Numbered from the stretch's first letter, positions 35,611-45,231 are shown. The stretch is 64,000 bases of DNA from Bin127 sp965203505 (GCA_965203505.1 OZ241880.1:2976001-3040000), one strand, 5' to 3'. Notes: generated by a model from the sequence alone, not told the origin. Translations and numbers: made by a program.

Positions 35611-37143
35611 ATGGAATCCATACAACTCGTCGTCGTGGGTGCAGGAGTTGCAGGGATCTCCGCCGCCAAAGAAGCGGCTGAGTTCGGTGTGCAGGTTACG
35701 CTCGTCGATGAAAATCCCGTCCCGACCTCTTTGGTTGACCTCGACATACCGCAATTTTTCGGACAACGTTTCACCGACTCCCTTCGCAACGGATCGGGAA
35801 CTACACAGCGAGGGGCTGATAGCGACGAAGCTCTCTTGGAAGCCGAAGAAGCCGGCGTCGATATTCAAATCGGCACTTGTGTCTGGGGCGCCTTTCGCAA
35901 TTCCGAAAACAGCCGAGTCCTCGACGGTCCTCAAATCGGCCTATCCGACTATCAACGGTCATGGATGCTGAAGTACGAACGGCTGATCGTCGCCACCGGA
36001 TCCCGAGACTTGTGCATCGGATTCGAGGGCTGGGAACACGCGGGCGTGATGGGTGCCAATGGTGCCTATTCGTTGATTAATCGTTATGACACCCTGGTGT
36101 CAAAACGCATCGTCGTGCTGGGTTCGGGCGACCTCGGCCTCAACACCGCCATGTTGGCGCTTGATAGCGGAATAGACGTAGCGGCGGTCGTAGACGTTTC
36201 GCCAGTGGTGCAGGGAGACAAATCCCTCGCCACGGCTTTGCGTGACCGAGGCGTAGAACTGTACACATCCCACGCTGTCAGCGCGGCGAACGGCAACGAC
36301 GGCGAGATCGAGTCAGTCAGTCTAGTCGAGATCGACGACAACTCCGAACCCATAGCTGGCACGGAAAAGGTCATCTCCACAGACACCGTATGCCTCGCCA
36401 TCGGCCTCGTGCCAAACATAGAGCTGCTCAATCTTCTGGATTGCGATCTCGCTTTCAAATCCGAACTTGGTGGTCACGTGCCTATCCACGACGATTGGAT
36501 GCGAACCAGCGTAGATAACGTCTTCGTGGCGGGCGACGCTGCCGGTTTCCACGACGGGATGATCCTGCGATCCGAGATTGCCCGCGACCAAGGCCGTCTA
36601 GCCGCGATCGCCGCCGCCGCATCGCTTGGCGCAATCGACGAAACCGAGGCCAACATTCGCAGGTCAGAGATTCAACGCAACAATGTGGCGACGTCACCGA
36701 TCGAGGCGCAACACAATTTGAACCAATGGCTTCGGGCCGTCGGAAAAATCGGCAGACAAAACGTTGTAGCGTGCCCTTGTGAAGGAGTGACGCGTGGGGA
36801 GATCTTGGACCTTCGACCTCCGCGGTATCTGGGATGGGATTCGGAGGCGATGAGCCGAAGGAATCTCCAAACGCAATTGAAGGACAATCCGGTCAACCCT
36901 AACCAGATCAAGCGCCTTACCAGGGCAGGAACCGGTGTCTGCCAGGGGAGGCGTTGCCGCGAGCAAGTCGCAATGCTTCTAAGCGAGGCATCAAATGTAG
37001 ACATCTCCGAAGTCCCTTTGATGACCTATCGCGCGCCTGTCCGCCCATTGCCGCTCAGTGTCATGTGGCCGGAAGACGAGCCGCAGCATGTGCGCGACGA
37101 ATGGCCCAAGTGGTTCAGCCCGACGAGTAGAGTGCTGGGTTAG
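35611..37143 (+). CDS. FAD/NAD-dependent oxidoreductase with C-terminal BFD-like [2Fe-2S] region (HcnB/OoxA-like)
   Basis: 510 residues. FAD-binding VVVGAGVAGISAA at 7-19, a second Rossmann site IVVLGSGDLGLNTAMLA for NAD(P), and VFVAGDAAGFHDG near 310, typical of the pyridine nucleotide-disulphide oxidoreductase fold. The C-terminal ~110 residues hold CPCEGVTRGEI and GVCQGRRCREQV, the four-Cys pattern of BFD-like [2Fe-2S] domains. This matches the alpha subunits of hydrogen cyanide synthase, opine oxidase and related amine dehydrogenases. The next gene is the matching DAO-type subunit. Confidence 0.85.
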   Translation: MESIQLVVVGAGVAGISAAKEAAEFGVQVTLVDENPVPTSLVDLDIPQFFGQRFTDSLRNGSGTTQRGADSDEALLEAEEAGVDIQIGTCVWGAFRNSENSRVLDGPQIGLSDYQRSWMLKYERLIVATGSRDLCIGFEGWEHAGVMGANGAYSLINRYDTLVSKRIVVLGSGDLGLNTAMLALDSGIDVAAVVDVSPVVQGDKSLATALRDRGVELYTSHAVSAANGNDGEIESVSLVEIDDNSEPIAGTEKVISTDTVCLAIGLVPNIELLNLLDCDLAFKSELGGHVPIHDDWMRTSVDNVFVAGDAAGFHDGMILRSEIARDQGRLAAIAAAASLGAIDETEANIRRSEIQRNNVATSPIEAQHNLNQWLRAVGKIGRQNVVACPCEGVTRGEILDLRPPRYLGWDSEAMSRRNLQTQLKDNPVNPNQIKRLTRAGTGVCQGRRCREQVAMLLSEASNVDISEVPLMTYRAPVRPLPLSVMWPEDEPQHVRDEWPKWFSPTSRVLG

Positions 37144-37157
37144 ATTGGGAACGGTTC

Positions 37158-38312
37158 ATGCCTAAAGACAGCGCAGACGTAGTAGTCATCGGCGGAGGCG
37201 TTTCGGGCCTGAGTTCTGCGTATTTCCTTGCCAAATCAGGCAAGGATGTTGTGGTCGTTGAGAAAGCAACCGTGGGGAGCGAAGCCTCTGGGCGTAACGG
37301 CGGTATGATCAGTGAGCGGACAGATGAACCGGCACTGATACCGTTGGCCGTCGAATCGATAAGGTTGTGGGCGACGCTAGACGATGAGCTGGGCTATCCA
37401 ACCGAGTTTGTTCATCAAGGAAGAATCCAGGTTGCCGTTTCGGAAGAGGAAATGGGCGACCTTTACGCAGAACGGGATGAAGCGTTGCGCCACGGGATCA
37501 GTGTGGAACTTCTGGACCCTTCACAGATACAAGACCTGATTCCCGGAGTCTCCGACAGAACACTCGGCGGGTTGTTTTTCACCAACGGCGGTCACGCCAA
37601 CCCGCAACGGTCGGTGCAGGCATTCGCTTGGGGTTTCCAAGACTTGGGAGGTAGACTTTACCAAAACACCGCCGTCACGGGTTTCACGGTTCTCAACGAC
37701 AAGATAACCTCTGTGGAGACCACCGCAGGTGCCATCACGACTGATATGGTGGTCGCCGCAGCCGGCCCCCAGACGGCGTTGTTGGCTGAGATGGTGGGCG
37801 TTCAAGTCCCTGTGGCTCCGGCAAGAGTCGAAATCTTAGCGACTGCGCCCGTGCCTCCACTTTTCGACATCGCGCTTGTCGGCAACGGCCTTTATGGTCG
37901 CCAAGCCGCGAGGGGCAATCTGTTGTTCGGTGGCGGAGCCCATGAGTGGACTGACGTTGAACTCACCGCTGATCCGAGCAAACCCAACACCCCACTGATC
38001 AGGAACATTGCGAGGCGGCTTGCAGAATTGCTTCCAGATGTCGCAGATGTCCCGGCGCTCCGTAGTTGGGCCGGTATTGTGGAACAGTCGCCGGATTACA
38101 TGCCGATCATCGACTTCCCAGAAACTCCTAGCAACTACATCGTGGTCACGGCCTCAGCCCACGGTTTCGGGATCGCGCCAGCTACTGGCAAAGCGGTAAG
38201 CGATATGGTCCTCCATGGCGAATCCAGCATCGACATTTCCGGGTTGGGTTTGGATCGGTTTGCCGAAGTCAAATCCGATTGGCGCGAAGATCGAGGCTGG
38301 GTACCTGCTTAA
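37158..38312 (+). CDS. FAD-dependent amine/amino acid oxidase of the DAO family (HcnC/OoxB-like)
   Basis: 384 residues. VVVIGGGVSGLSSAYFLAKSG binds FAD, SEASGRNGGM is the usual flavin-contact block, and SAHGFGIAPATGKAVSDMVLHG closes the protein. It belongs with glycine oxidase, sarcosine oxidase beta and HcnC. The 14-base gap to the preceding HcnB-like gene and the shared strand indicate a heteromer that oxidises a C-N bond and passes electrons to the [2Fe-2S] centre. A separate HcnA-like ferredoxin is not found. The upstream methyltransferase suggests an N-methyl or betaine-type substrate, as inference. Confidence 0.88.
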   Translation: MPKDSADVVVIGGGVSGLSSAYFLAKSGKDVVVVEKATVGSEASGRNGGMISERTDEPALIPLAVESIRLWATLDDELGYPTEFVHQGRIQVAVSEEEMGDLYAERDEALRHGISVELLDPSQIQDLIPGVSDRTLGGLFFTNGGHANPQRSVQAFAWGFQDLGGRLYQNTAVTGFTVLNDKITSVETTAGAITTDMVVAAAGPQTALLAEMVGVQVPVAPARVEILATAPVPPLFDIALVGNGLYGRQAARGNLLFGGGAHEWTDVELTADPSKPNTPLIRNIARRLAELLPDVADVPALRSWAGIVEQSPDYMPIIDFPETPSNYIVVTASAHGFGIAPATGKAVSDMVLHGESSIDISGLGLDRFAEVKSDWREDRGWVPA

Positions 38313-39401
38313 TTGCGGGTCAAAACAAGACGGTAGCGGCCTTTCAACGGTGGCATCTTTTTTGCGTGCCTTATTTTTGATGTAGTTCAAAATGGGTGCC
38401 TGATCCGCTGATCACGCTGAATTGTGTGATGGGCTTTGATGGGGTGTTGGTTTTTGGGGGTTGCGTCGGGGGGCTTGGGTTGTTTATGGGCGCGGAGGTA
38501 TGAGGGTATGGCCTGCGCTGGTGGTGCAGGTTGCGGTTGTTTGGTGGTGGGCATACCCCTGCGTTCTTGTGTCGGTCTCTTGGGCTCCGCGTCCCCTTTC
38601 GCTGTGCGAAAGGGGACGGAAGAGGGATCGCCCCTACGTCAGATTTGGTTGGTTAGGCCACCGCGAGGGATCGCCATTGCAGATTGGTTTTTCGAATCAT
38701 CGCCGCGTCGGGTTGGTCGACGTTTGCGATAAGGGGTTGTTGGTTTTTTGTAGGGTTCCAGCGTAGGCGATGTCGCCAGACCATCGCCGGTCGTGCGGTT
38801 GACTGTGGTTTCGCCGCTCGGTTTCACTCGGTCCTTCCTCCTCGTCAGCGCTGTAGCCGCCCCCGCGCGACGTCGCGGGAGGGTTTCGGCGTCAACGGCA
38901 GGGCAGTCGCGCGGACCTTGAACGGGCGCCCCCTGCGAGCGGGGCGGGTTTGAAACCCGCCCCTACAGCTCGCGTCCCCCTCGCATCGCGAAGGGGACGG
39001 GTTGCGTCTCTTTCGCATCTCGAGCGGGAGGGGCCGATGGTCGCATCTCTGCGACGCCGCGCCTGGCTTGCTAGTCGGAGCCAGCGATCTGCTCCGCATC
39101 CGCGCACCGAGGCAAATCTCCCTGCCTGACCGGTTTCTGGTCTGCGTTTCGCCCGAACCACTCAGGCTTGCAGCGGGTTCCGTCGCCCGTCGCTCGTGGG
39201 CTTTCGCCCACGACTTCCGGGTTTGCCCCGCCCGCGGACCGGTTTCTTGTAGGTTGGTCGTTAACAGCATCGAAAAAGAGAGTTGCGCACGCTTTCCGTT
39301 TCGACGCGGCGATGGTTCTGTGCGCCCGATCCGGTGGTTGATAAAGCCGTTTCGTGCGCCTTGAGTCCGATATTAATACATATGTATCAATTATGTCAAG
39401 T
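38313..39401. repeat. Repeat block downstream of the second terminase gene
   Basis: About 1.09 kb, no convincing gene. 38385-38436 is an inverted copy of the repeat found ahead of ggt (AGCCCATCA type). 38549-38619 is a ~72-bp CGGGCATACCCCTGCG-type copy. Half of a 27-nt motif is at about 38624. 38930-39000 carries GCGGGTTTGAAACCCGCCCC and a GTCCCCCTCGC/GCGAAGGGGAC hairpin. Long frames on both strands here are GC-rich artefacts. AT-rich ATATTAATACATATGTATCAA at 39371-39391 flanks the terminase stop. Confidence 0.7.
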
Positions 39402-40811
39402 CTACAGACGCCCTGTTCTGCCAGCTATGTAGTACCAACCCCGCCGGACTTCTGTTGGTTTGGGGCTCGCGAACGCCAGTGCCAAGGCGTCGGCCTTGTC
39501 GGGGCTCTGGCGGCCGGATGCTCTGATGGCATCTTTGTCTTCGATCTTGAGCTGGCCTCGTGAGGTGAATCGGTAGGTCATGGATGCGAGCTGGCTGATG
39601 AGTTCGGCGTCGTCCGAAATGGAGATGTCGTCGTCCGCGAACCGTTCGCGGATGCCGTCCATCATCTGTGCTCTGAGGTTGGCGTATCGTTCGGCGTTTT
39701 CGGATTTCTTGCCGACGTTGATGCCGACGGCTTTGATGTCGTCGATCTCGTTGAAACGGTCTAGTACGCCAGCGCCCATTCCGACCTCGTCGATGTAGAC
39801 GGTCTGTACGTTGTGCCTGCGTGCGATGTCGAGGGCTGTGCCGGTGGTCTGCATGAGGTCGGACCTCCTGAATTCGTAGAGTCGGAGCAGTCTTGCGCCT
39901 TTGCGCACAACGGCAACGGTCTTGGAATCACCGAATCGGGCGATGTCGAGCCCCATCACGGCTTCCTCTTCGTCGTTGATTTCGACGTGGCGACCGATGG
40001 CGGCTTCGATTTGTCTGAGCGGTATGAGGGTGTCGTCGTGCTCGGAGGGGAATTCGCCGAGGATTCGCACCTGGTACGCTGCCGAGTTTCGGCCGCGCGT
40101 CTTAGCGATGTGTTCCGCCCAATCTGGTTTCGCGAGGCCATGCGGGAGGGGTACTTTGGCTCCCAACTCGCCGGTGTATCCCGGCGTGTCGAACGCGGAG
40201 ATTTGGATGGTTTTCCAGCTGTCCCGGTTCTTGTGGAATGCGTCGTAGAACGTGCCTGCGAGAAATGTGGGGTTGCCGATCATGAGTATCTTGGCGTTTG
40301 CGGAGCTGATCGATCCGAGTATGGCGTCGTGTACGAACTCGTGAACGCCGGACGCTTCGTCGACGACGATCAGGATGTTCTCGTGATGGAATCCTTGGAA
40401 TCGCTCGACGGAGTTTGTGGCGAATCCGTAGGCGAATCGCCGGTTTGAGAGTTCAAGGGTTGTCGAGGAGACCTTGCCGCCGATGAAGTCTCGGTTGGGC
40501 GTATGTATGTTTTTGATTTCGCGCCATAGAACCTCCCTGACTTGGCGCTGCGTTGGCGCGGTGGTTATGACGATCCCTTCGTCGTGCGCCATGAGCCACC
40601 AGATGGTTGCGAGAGCGGCGGTGAAGGTCTTGCCGGACCCGTTGCATGATCTGACGGCGACGAATTTGTGTTTCGACAGGGCGTCGAGGATTTCGCGCTG
40701 CTTGCTCCAAGGGTTGACGCCGAGCATCTGCTTGGCGAACAATGAAGGGTTCTGGAGCCAGAACCCCTGTCGGTGGCGCCTAGTGGCGCGGGTCGAATTT
40801 TGGTGTGCCAT
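39402..40811 (-). CDS. Terminase large-subunit-like ATPase/nuclease, orphan copy 2
   Basis: 469 residues from the ATG at 40811, eight bases after GAGGTG; a GTG two codons earlier is less well placed. It is a clear paralogue of 7542-9098: Walker A RSCNGSGKT, Walker B ILIVVDEASGVHEF, coupling IGNPTFLAGTFYDAFHKNR, nuclease MGLDIARFGDSKT, YIDEVGMGAGVLDRF and SPDKADALALAF. All catalytic motifs look intact. The basic Pro-rich N-terminus of copy 1 is missing. Again no portal, capsid or other phage gene is nearby and repeats flank both sides. The common upstream ATGTTA-T-TTAG stretch suggests a shared promoter type. Confidence 0.85.
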   Translation of the reverse strand: MAHQNSTRATRRHRQGFWLQNPSLFAKQMLGVNPWSKQREILDALSKHKFVAVRSCNGSGKTFTAALATIWWLMAHDEGIVITTAPTQRQVREVLWREIKNIHTPNRDFIGGKVSSTTLELSNRRFAYGFATNSVERFQGFHHENILIVVDEASGVHEFVHDAILGSISSANAKILMIGNPTFLAGTFYDAFHKNRDSWKTIQISAFDTPGYTGELGAKVPLPHGLAKPDWAEHIAKTRGRNSAAYQVRILGEFPSEHDDTLIPLRQIEAAIGRHVEINDEEEAVMGLDIARFGDSKTVAVVRKGARLLRLYEFRRSDLMQTTGTALDIARRHNVQTVYIDEVGMGAGVLDRFNEIDDIKAVGINVGKKSENAERYANLRAQMMDGIRERFADDDISISDDAELISQLASMTYRFTSRGQLKIEDKDAIRASGRQSPDKADALALAFASPKPTEVRRGWYYIAGRTGRL

Positions 40812-41349
40812 CCACACATCACCTCACTTCGGCTTCGTAGGCTGAGCGTCAGGTTGCGCTACATTAGTTCTAATAATAACATGGGATTGGATTTGGGGGG
40901 GGGGCGTGGTGGCGACGGTTCGTGTCGGGCGACCACGAGGGATCGCCCATGCGGGGGATGGTCGCGCCCCCTTCGTTCTTCCGCCACGTCGTAGCCGTAG
41001 TTACTCTGCGTGGCACATTTCCCCCGCGAGCGGGGGCAACCCGGCCCTCCTTCCGCCCCGTCACCCTCACTCTGACCATCTCCCATCGAGAGACCTTTGC
41101 AAAACGCGTCGAACGGGACGGCCACCACTCGTTTCGCGTAGCATGCCCCTTTGCCCGCCCCCTCTGGATTCCGGCTTTCGCCGGAATGACGGGGGTTTTG
41201 CAAAGGACTCGTGCTAGGCGGTGTTTTGTGCGGTTCGGATGGTTGTCGGCATGTGATTGCTCGGGTCGATCGTTGTCGAGCGGGGTACCGATGCTGAAGG
41301 GTTTATCGCCGATGGGGGGTGTTCGATTTGTCCTTCAATTCGTGGCTAT
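40812..41349. repeat. Promoter region of terminase copy 2, then repeats
   Basis: On the minus strand, ATGTTATTATTAGAAC (about 40880-40865) is the likely promoter region. Then come a 27-nt GGGCGACCACGAGGG motif near 40928, a double-hairpin motif at 40963-41046 and a MITE at 41090-41210. From 41211 to 41349 nothing was recognised. Confidence 0.6.
41090..41210. mobile_element. 121-bp MITE with IS5-like ends
   Basis: Ends GAGACCTTTGCAAAAC and GTTTTGCAAAGGACTC are inverted repeats (15/16). The core carries the CCGGCTTTCGCCGG hairpin and no coding capacity. A second copy lies at 45118-45231. The ends match those of the IS5-derived element at 30907-31491. Confidence 0.8.
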
Positions 41350-44300
41350 TCACGGTGCGCACGGCTCAGTTCGTAACTCGATCGGGTCGTAGGGCACGCC
41401 GAAATCTCTGAGATAGGTTTCACCATCGCCCATCGGCGATATCCTGACGTAGATCAGATCATCGCATCCGTTCAATTCTTCAAACCTGATGCGGTATCCC
41501 GGGTCCTCCGTATCTTCACCTACATACGCCCTTCGCTTTTCTCCGTCTTCGACCAGACGATAGACATAGACGTAGTAATCTTCGACACCGTCCTCTGGGT
41601 CCCAGACGATCGTCCAACCTTCGGAGTCATCGAGAACCTCTACGTTGGTCGGCGCGTGAGGCACGGTAGGCCTGTCGGCATCTACGAAGACCCTGAACCT
41701 GTTCGGCTCGGGGTGCGCTTGGCCGCAGTAGACGTAGTCATCGCCCTGGTCTTCGACGAACAGGTAGAACTGGTACTCCCCTTCTGGCAGGTCTTCAACG
41801 GCCTTGATGACGTAACCGGAAACGGTCTGCTGCCATTTCTCGTGTATTCCATCGGGAAGTATGTACCAGATTGCCTGATGATGACCGTATCCGTCTCCGT
41901 GAGTGGCGTCCCATTCGTTGTAAGTTCTCTCGAATTCTGCGTGGTACGCTACCTCGAACAGTTCAGCATCCCTGCCTTTTAACCACAATCGGGATTCGTT
42001 TATGAGTCCGTGATAGTCCGCGTAGATCCAGATGGTCGTGCCAGCAGATACAGGCACACGTTCGCCATTGAAAATGATGTCGTGGTCACGGAAGTGCTCA
42101 AATGACCACCCAATTCCCCGGTAAGCCCAAGGGTCTCGGCCTTTATGGCGGTGCTTGTAGTAAACGCAGTTTTGCCATCTCTGGTCGTCGCGACGGCCGT
42201 ACTCTTCGACGACGCTGGAGATCCTCTGTTTCGCCTCGTCGATGCCGATCCACTCCTCCCGGGTCGCGTCGTAGAACTTCCCGGAATCGCTTGCCAGCCA
42301 AGTGCCGTGATCGCTATGAGTACCGGCGATGATCGCGTCGGCGTACCCGAGGTGATAGAAGCCCGGATCGCTGATTTGCGTCAAGAGCGCGATGCCTTCC
42401 TGCGACTCGATCAACCGACCGTGCACGTGCGCGAACGCCGCCTTGGCGCAGGTCCCTTCTTCCTCGGTGTTGAACACGCTCTGGCCTTCGACCACAACAG
42501 TTATCTCGTCGGGACCGTGTCCCTTCAGATACTCTTGGACGCGCAGGTGGACCTCGATCAAAAGTGTGCGCTCAAAGCCGTCATAGTCGGTAGGGTCTAG
42601 GAGTCTCGACTTCACGCTGTCGACAGTGACCACCTCCGGATTGACTCCTAGAACTTGCGCCAAAACGACTAGATCGTTGTCCAGCACTCGCTGTTCGAGC
42701 ACGCCGGATCCAATTTCAGGCAACGGGCTCATCCACCATGTGGCACCGCCGACAAAGTTGATGTCGTAGCTGTCGAGGCATTCGTGGCCATAGTAGCGGT
42801 CCTGTCTTAATTGGAACGTCGGCCCGTCATCGGAGGAGTCACAGGATGGAATCCGAAGGTCGTACTGATAGTTGGTGTCGAAGTAGAAGTAGTGGATGGC
42901 GGACGGGATGCAGCCGAACTCGTTGTTGGCCAATCCCAAGCGCCAAAGATTGTCGAGGTTGCCCCACGAGGTTGGCACCTCGCCTGTCAGCTGATTGTCG
43001 TTGAGGAGAAGGCTTCTCAGATCGCGAAGGCTGCCCAATTCTGCTGGCAACTCTCCTGTCAGTCGGTTCTCGTCAAGCCTCAGATGCTCTAGGGCGTCGA
43101 GCCGTCCAAGGACCCGCGGTATCGTGCCGGTGAGATTTTTGGATGTCAGAATCAATCCCGTAACCCGACCCGGGGACCCCTGAACCCACACGCCTTCCCA
43201 GTCCGAGATGGGGGTGTCGACGCTCCAGTTGAGGGTTGCGGTGCCTCTGAGGGTGTCCTGAGCCGCGAGGAGGGTGTTGCAGTCGCGTATGAGGCCGGGG
43301 TTGGCGGCTTGGTCGGGCACGGCGAGGCCGCAGGACTGATCTGGTGTCGGAATAGAGACCGAGGTCGGCGAAGCCAAAGGGGTCTGCGTGGGTGTCGGCT
43401 CAGGTAGCGGAACCGGGGTAGGCGTCGGATCTTCGGGTCCTTCGTTTAGGACCTCCTCGGGCACGCAGGCCAAGATGCCGTCGGCGAAGCCGTCGACTTC
43501 GACCTGATTGGCATCGTAGCCTTCAGGAAGCATTGCGGCGATGATGACCGAGAAATCTGTCACGCTGAAGAGTCCTCGAAGGCATTCGACATGCTCGTCA
43601 TTCAGGGGATATACCGTGATGAAGAGCGAGAGATAGATGTTGGCGAAGGTCTCGGGCGCCAGGCACCCCAGGGCCTCAACATCCTGTTCCTCAGCTAATT
43701 CCGGCCAGAAGGTACGGTCCATAAAGCCCTCGACATCAGGCGCGAAGGTACGTAGGACGCAGGACCGCTCGTCTTCAGAGAGGGGCACGATGGACAAGAC
43801 TTCCCGCCATAGCGTTTCGACTCCGAAGTCGTAGCCCCCAGTTATGAGTTCTGGATTGATCAGAACCGGCACATACTCTTCGTTCAGCAGCTCCTCGGGC
43901 ACGCAGGCCAAGAAGCCGTCCCAGAAGCCTTCGACTTCGACCTGATTGGCATCGTAGCCCTCAGGAAGTATCGCGGCGATGATGATCGAGAAATCCGTCA
44001 CGCTGAAGAGTCCTCGAAGACATTCGACATGCTCGCCCGTCAGGGGATATTCCGTGATGATGAGCGAGAGATAGATGTTGGCGAAGGTCTCGGTCGCCAG
44101 GCAACCCAGGGCCTCAACATCCTGTTCCTCAGGTGATTCCGGCCAGAAGGTACGGTCCATAGAGCCCTCGACATCAGGCGCGAAGGTACGTAGGACGCAG
44201 GACCGCTCGTCTTCAGAGAGGGGCACGATGGACAATACTTCCCGCCAGAGCGTTTCGGCTCCGAAGTTGTAGCCCCCAGTTATGAGTTCTGGATCGATTA

Positions 44301-44781
44301 GCACTGGCAACTGTGTGGGCGGTGACGAGGGAGTTGGCGATGATGTGGGCGTTTGGGTTGGAACTGAAGTTGGAGTGGAAGTGGGGGTGTTGGTTGGGGT
44401 GGGAGGCGTCGTTGAGGTAGGCGGAAGCGTAGGAGTTGGTGAGGTTGTCGGGGTTTGAGTCGGCGCCGACTTGGTAGTGGCCGTCGCGGTGAGTGTGGGT
44501 GTTGGTGTGGCTGTGTCTGGGAGTGCGGCTGTCGACGTGTGAGTGGCCGTTGGGACGAGCGGGGGATCGAGGATGCGTTTGGCTACGGGTGCGGGTGTGG
44601 GAGTTTCGGCAATTGAGGGGGTGGCAGTCGTTGCGAGATCGAACGCGGGCGTGGCACCCGGTTCGTCGCTACACGCCGAAAGCGCGGCTGCGAATGTTGT
44701 GCCCAGGAGGGCGATTCTCGCGATCAGGTCGCAAGTGTTCCGTATGCCGACCGATTTGATAACGGCGACTCTCTCTTGCAT
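41350..44781 (-). CDS. Large LRR-containing surface lipoprotein with Thr/Pro linker and tandem repeat domain
   Basis: 1143 residues from the ATG at 44781, five bases after GAAGG; longer starts would run into the tRNA-Val gene. A membrane segment ends in the lipobox ALSAC, so a lipid-anchored exported protein is likely. Residues ~45-170 are a Thr/Pro/Ser linker. Two almost identical 146-residue repeats follow (ELITGGY-FG-ETLWREVLS, with paired Cys). Next come a short linker, a small domain with SCGLAVPDQ and leucine-rich repeats (LTGTIPRVLGRLDALEHLRLDENRLTGELP). The C-terminal half is unrecognised and ends in a fibronectin-like PTNVEVLDDSEGWTIVWDPEDG. Probably adhesion or recognition on the cell surface. 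Confidence 0.8.
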   Translation of the reverse strand: MQERVAVIKSVGIRNTCDLIARIALLGTTFAAALSACSDEPGATPAFDLATTATPSIAETPTPAPVAKRILDPPLVPTATHTSTAALPDTATPTPTLTATATTKSAPTQTPTTSPTPTLPPTSTTPPTPTNTPTSTPTSVPTQTPTSSPTPSSPPTQLPVLIDPELITGGYNFGAETLWREVLSIVPLSEDERSCVLRTFAPDVEGSMDRTFWPESPEEQDVEALGCLATETFANIYLSLIITEYPLTGEHVECLRGLFSVTDFSIIIAAILPEGYDANQVEVEGFWDGFLACVPEELLNEEYVPVLINPELITGGYDFGVETLWREVLSIVPLSEDERSCVLRTFAPDVEGFMDRTFWPELAEEQDVEALGCLAPETFANIYLSLFITVYPLNDEHVECLRGLFSVTDFSVIIAAMLPEGYDANQVEVDGFADGILACVPEEVLNEGPEDPTPTPVPLPEPTPTQTPLASPTSVSIPTPDQSCGLAVPDQAANPGLIRDCNTLLAAQDTLRGTATLNWSVDTPISDWEGVWVQGSPGRVTGLILTSKNLTGTIPRVLGRLDALEHLRLDENRLTGELPAELGSLRDLRSLLLNDNQLTGEVPTSWGNLDNLWRLGLANNEFGCIPSAIHYFYFDTNYQYDLRIPSCDSSDDGPTFQLRQDRYYGHECLDSYDINFVGGATWWMSPLPEIGSGVLEQRVLDNDLVVLAQVLGVNPEVVTVDSVKSRLLDPTDYDGFERTLLIEVHLRVQEYLKGHGPDEITVVVEGQSVFNTEEEGTCAKAAFAHVHGRLIESQEGIALLTQISDPGFYHLGYADAIIAGTHSDHGTWLASDSGKFYDATREEWIGIDEAKQRISSVVEEYGRRDDQRWQNCVYYKHRHKGRDPWAYRGIGWSFEHFRDHDIIFNGERVPVSAGTTIWIYADYHGLINESRLWLKGRDAELFEVAYHAEFERTYNEWDATHGDGYGHHQAIWYILPDGIHEKWQQTVSGYVIKAVEDLPEGEYQFYLFVEDQGDDYVYCGQAHPEPNRFRVFVDADRPTVPHAPTNVEVLDDSEGWTIVWDPEDGVEDYYVYVYRLVEDGEKRRAYVGEDTEDPGYRIRFEELNGCDDLIYVRISPMGDGETYLRDFGVPYDPIELRTEPCAP
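43441..44316. repeat. 438-bp in-frame tandem duplication in the lipoprotein gene
   Basis: 43441-43878 and 43879-44316 are nearly identical at the DNA level and encode the two 146-residue repeats. Low divergence points to a recent duplication or ongoing copy-number change. Confidence 0.9.
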
Positions 44782-44811
44782 GGCCTTCGTAGAATCCCGT
44801 TGCATGGGGGG

Positions 44812-44888
44812 TGGTGGGCGATGGAGGACTCGAACCTCCGACCTCATGCGTGTGAAGCATGCGCTCTAACCAGCTGAGCTAACCGCCC
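44812..44888 (-). tRNA. tRNA-Val (anticodon CAC)
   Basis: Full cloverleaf on the minus strand: acceptor GGGCGGT/ATCGCCC (one G·A-type imperfect pair near the base), D arm TAGCTCAGCTGGTTAGAGC, anticodon loop TTCACAC, T loop TTCGAGT. CCA is encoded (44814-44812). It lies just ahead of the lipoprotein start. Confidence 0.93.
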
Positions 44889-44953
44889 ATCATCTGATAC
44901 CTCGGCGCCGACTGAGTCAAGGACGTGGCACCAAACAGATCGTCATTGGAGTT

Positions 44954-45030
44954 TGGTGGCGATGACAAGACTCGAACTTGTGACCTAGCGCTTATGAAGC
45001 GCTCGCTCTAACCTGCTGAGCTACATCGCC
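44954..45030 (-). tRNA. tRNA with CAT anticodon (Met, or Ile2 if lysidinylated)
   Basis: Acceptor GGCGATG/CATCGCC, D arm TAGCTCAGCAGGTTAGAGC, anticodon stem AGCGC/GCGCT around TTCATAA, T loop TTCGAGT, encoded CCA. The first base pair is G-C, so it is not an initiator type. Elongator Met is most likely; the TilS substrate tRNA-Ile(CAU) is the alternative. Confidence 0.9.
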
Positions 45031-45117
45031 CCCGTTTCAGCGACCCGAATTTCGCCTTCGCGCCGATACCAATATGGTACGCTCCGCCAACCGCGCGGTC
45101 AAGATTCGGGGCTTTGC

Positions 45118-45231
45118 GAGAACGTTGTAGAACGCGTCGAACGGGACGTCCACCACTCGTTTCGCGTAGCATGCCCCGTTGCCCGCCCCTCTGGATTCCG
45201 GCTTTCGCCGGAATGACGTGGGTTTTGTAAA
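45118..45231. mobile_element. MITE copy 2, split by the IS1595 transposon
   Basis: Same core as 41090-41210 (CGCGTCGAACGGGACG, CACCACTCGTTTCGCGTAGC). The left end is degraded (GAGAACGTTGTAGAAC). The right end reads GTTTTGTAAA and then stops at the IS1595 terminal repeat; its continuation, TTTGTAAAGG, is found after the transposon at 48435. Confidence 0.75.

Noticed and set aside
38845..39270. Coding region downstream of terminase copy 2
   Set aside because: Frames on both strands are Arg/Gly/Ser-rich and overlap known repeats; no motif or start signal.
44803..44847. Longer start for the LRR lipoprotein
   Set aside because: It would place the first codons inside the tRNA-Val gene; the ATG at 44781 has a good ribosome-binding site and gives a cleaner signal sequence.
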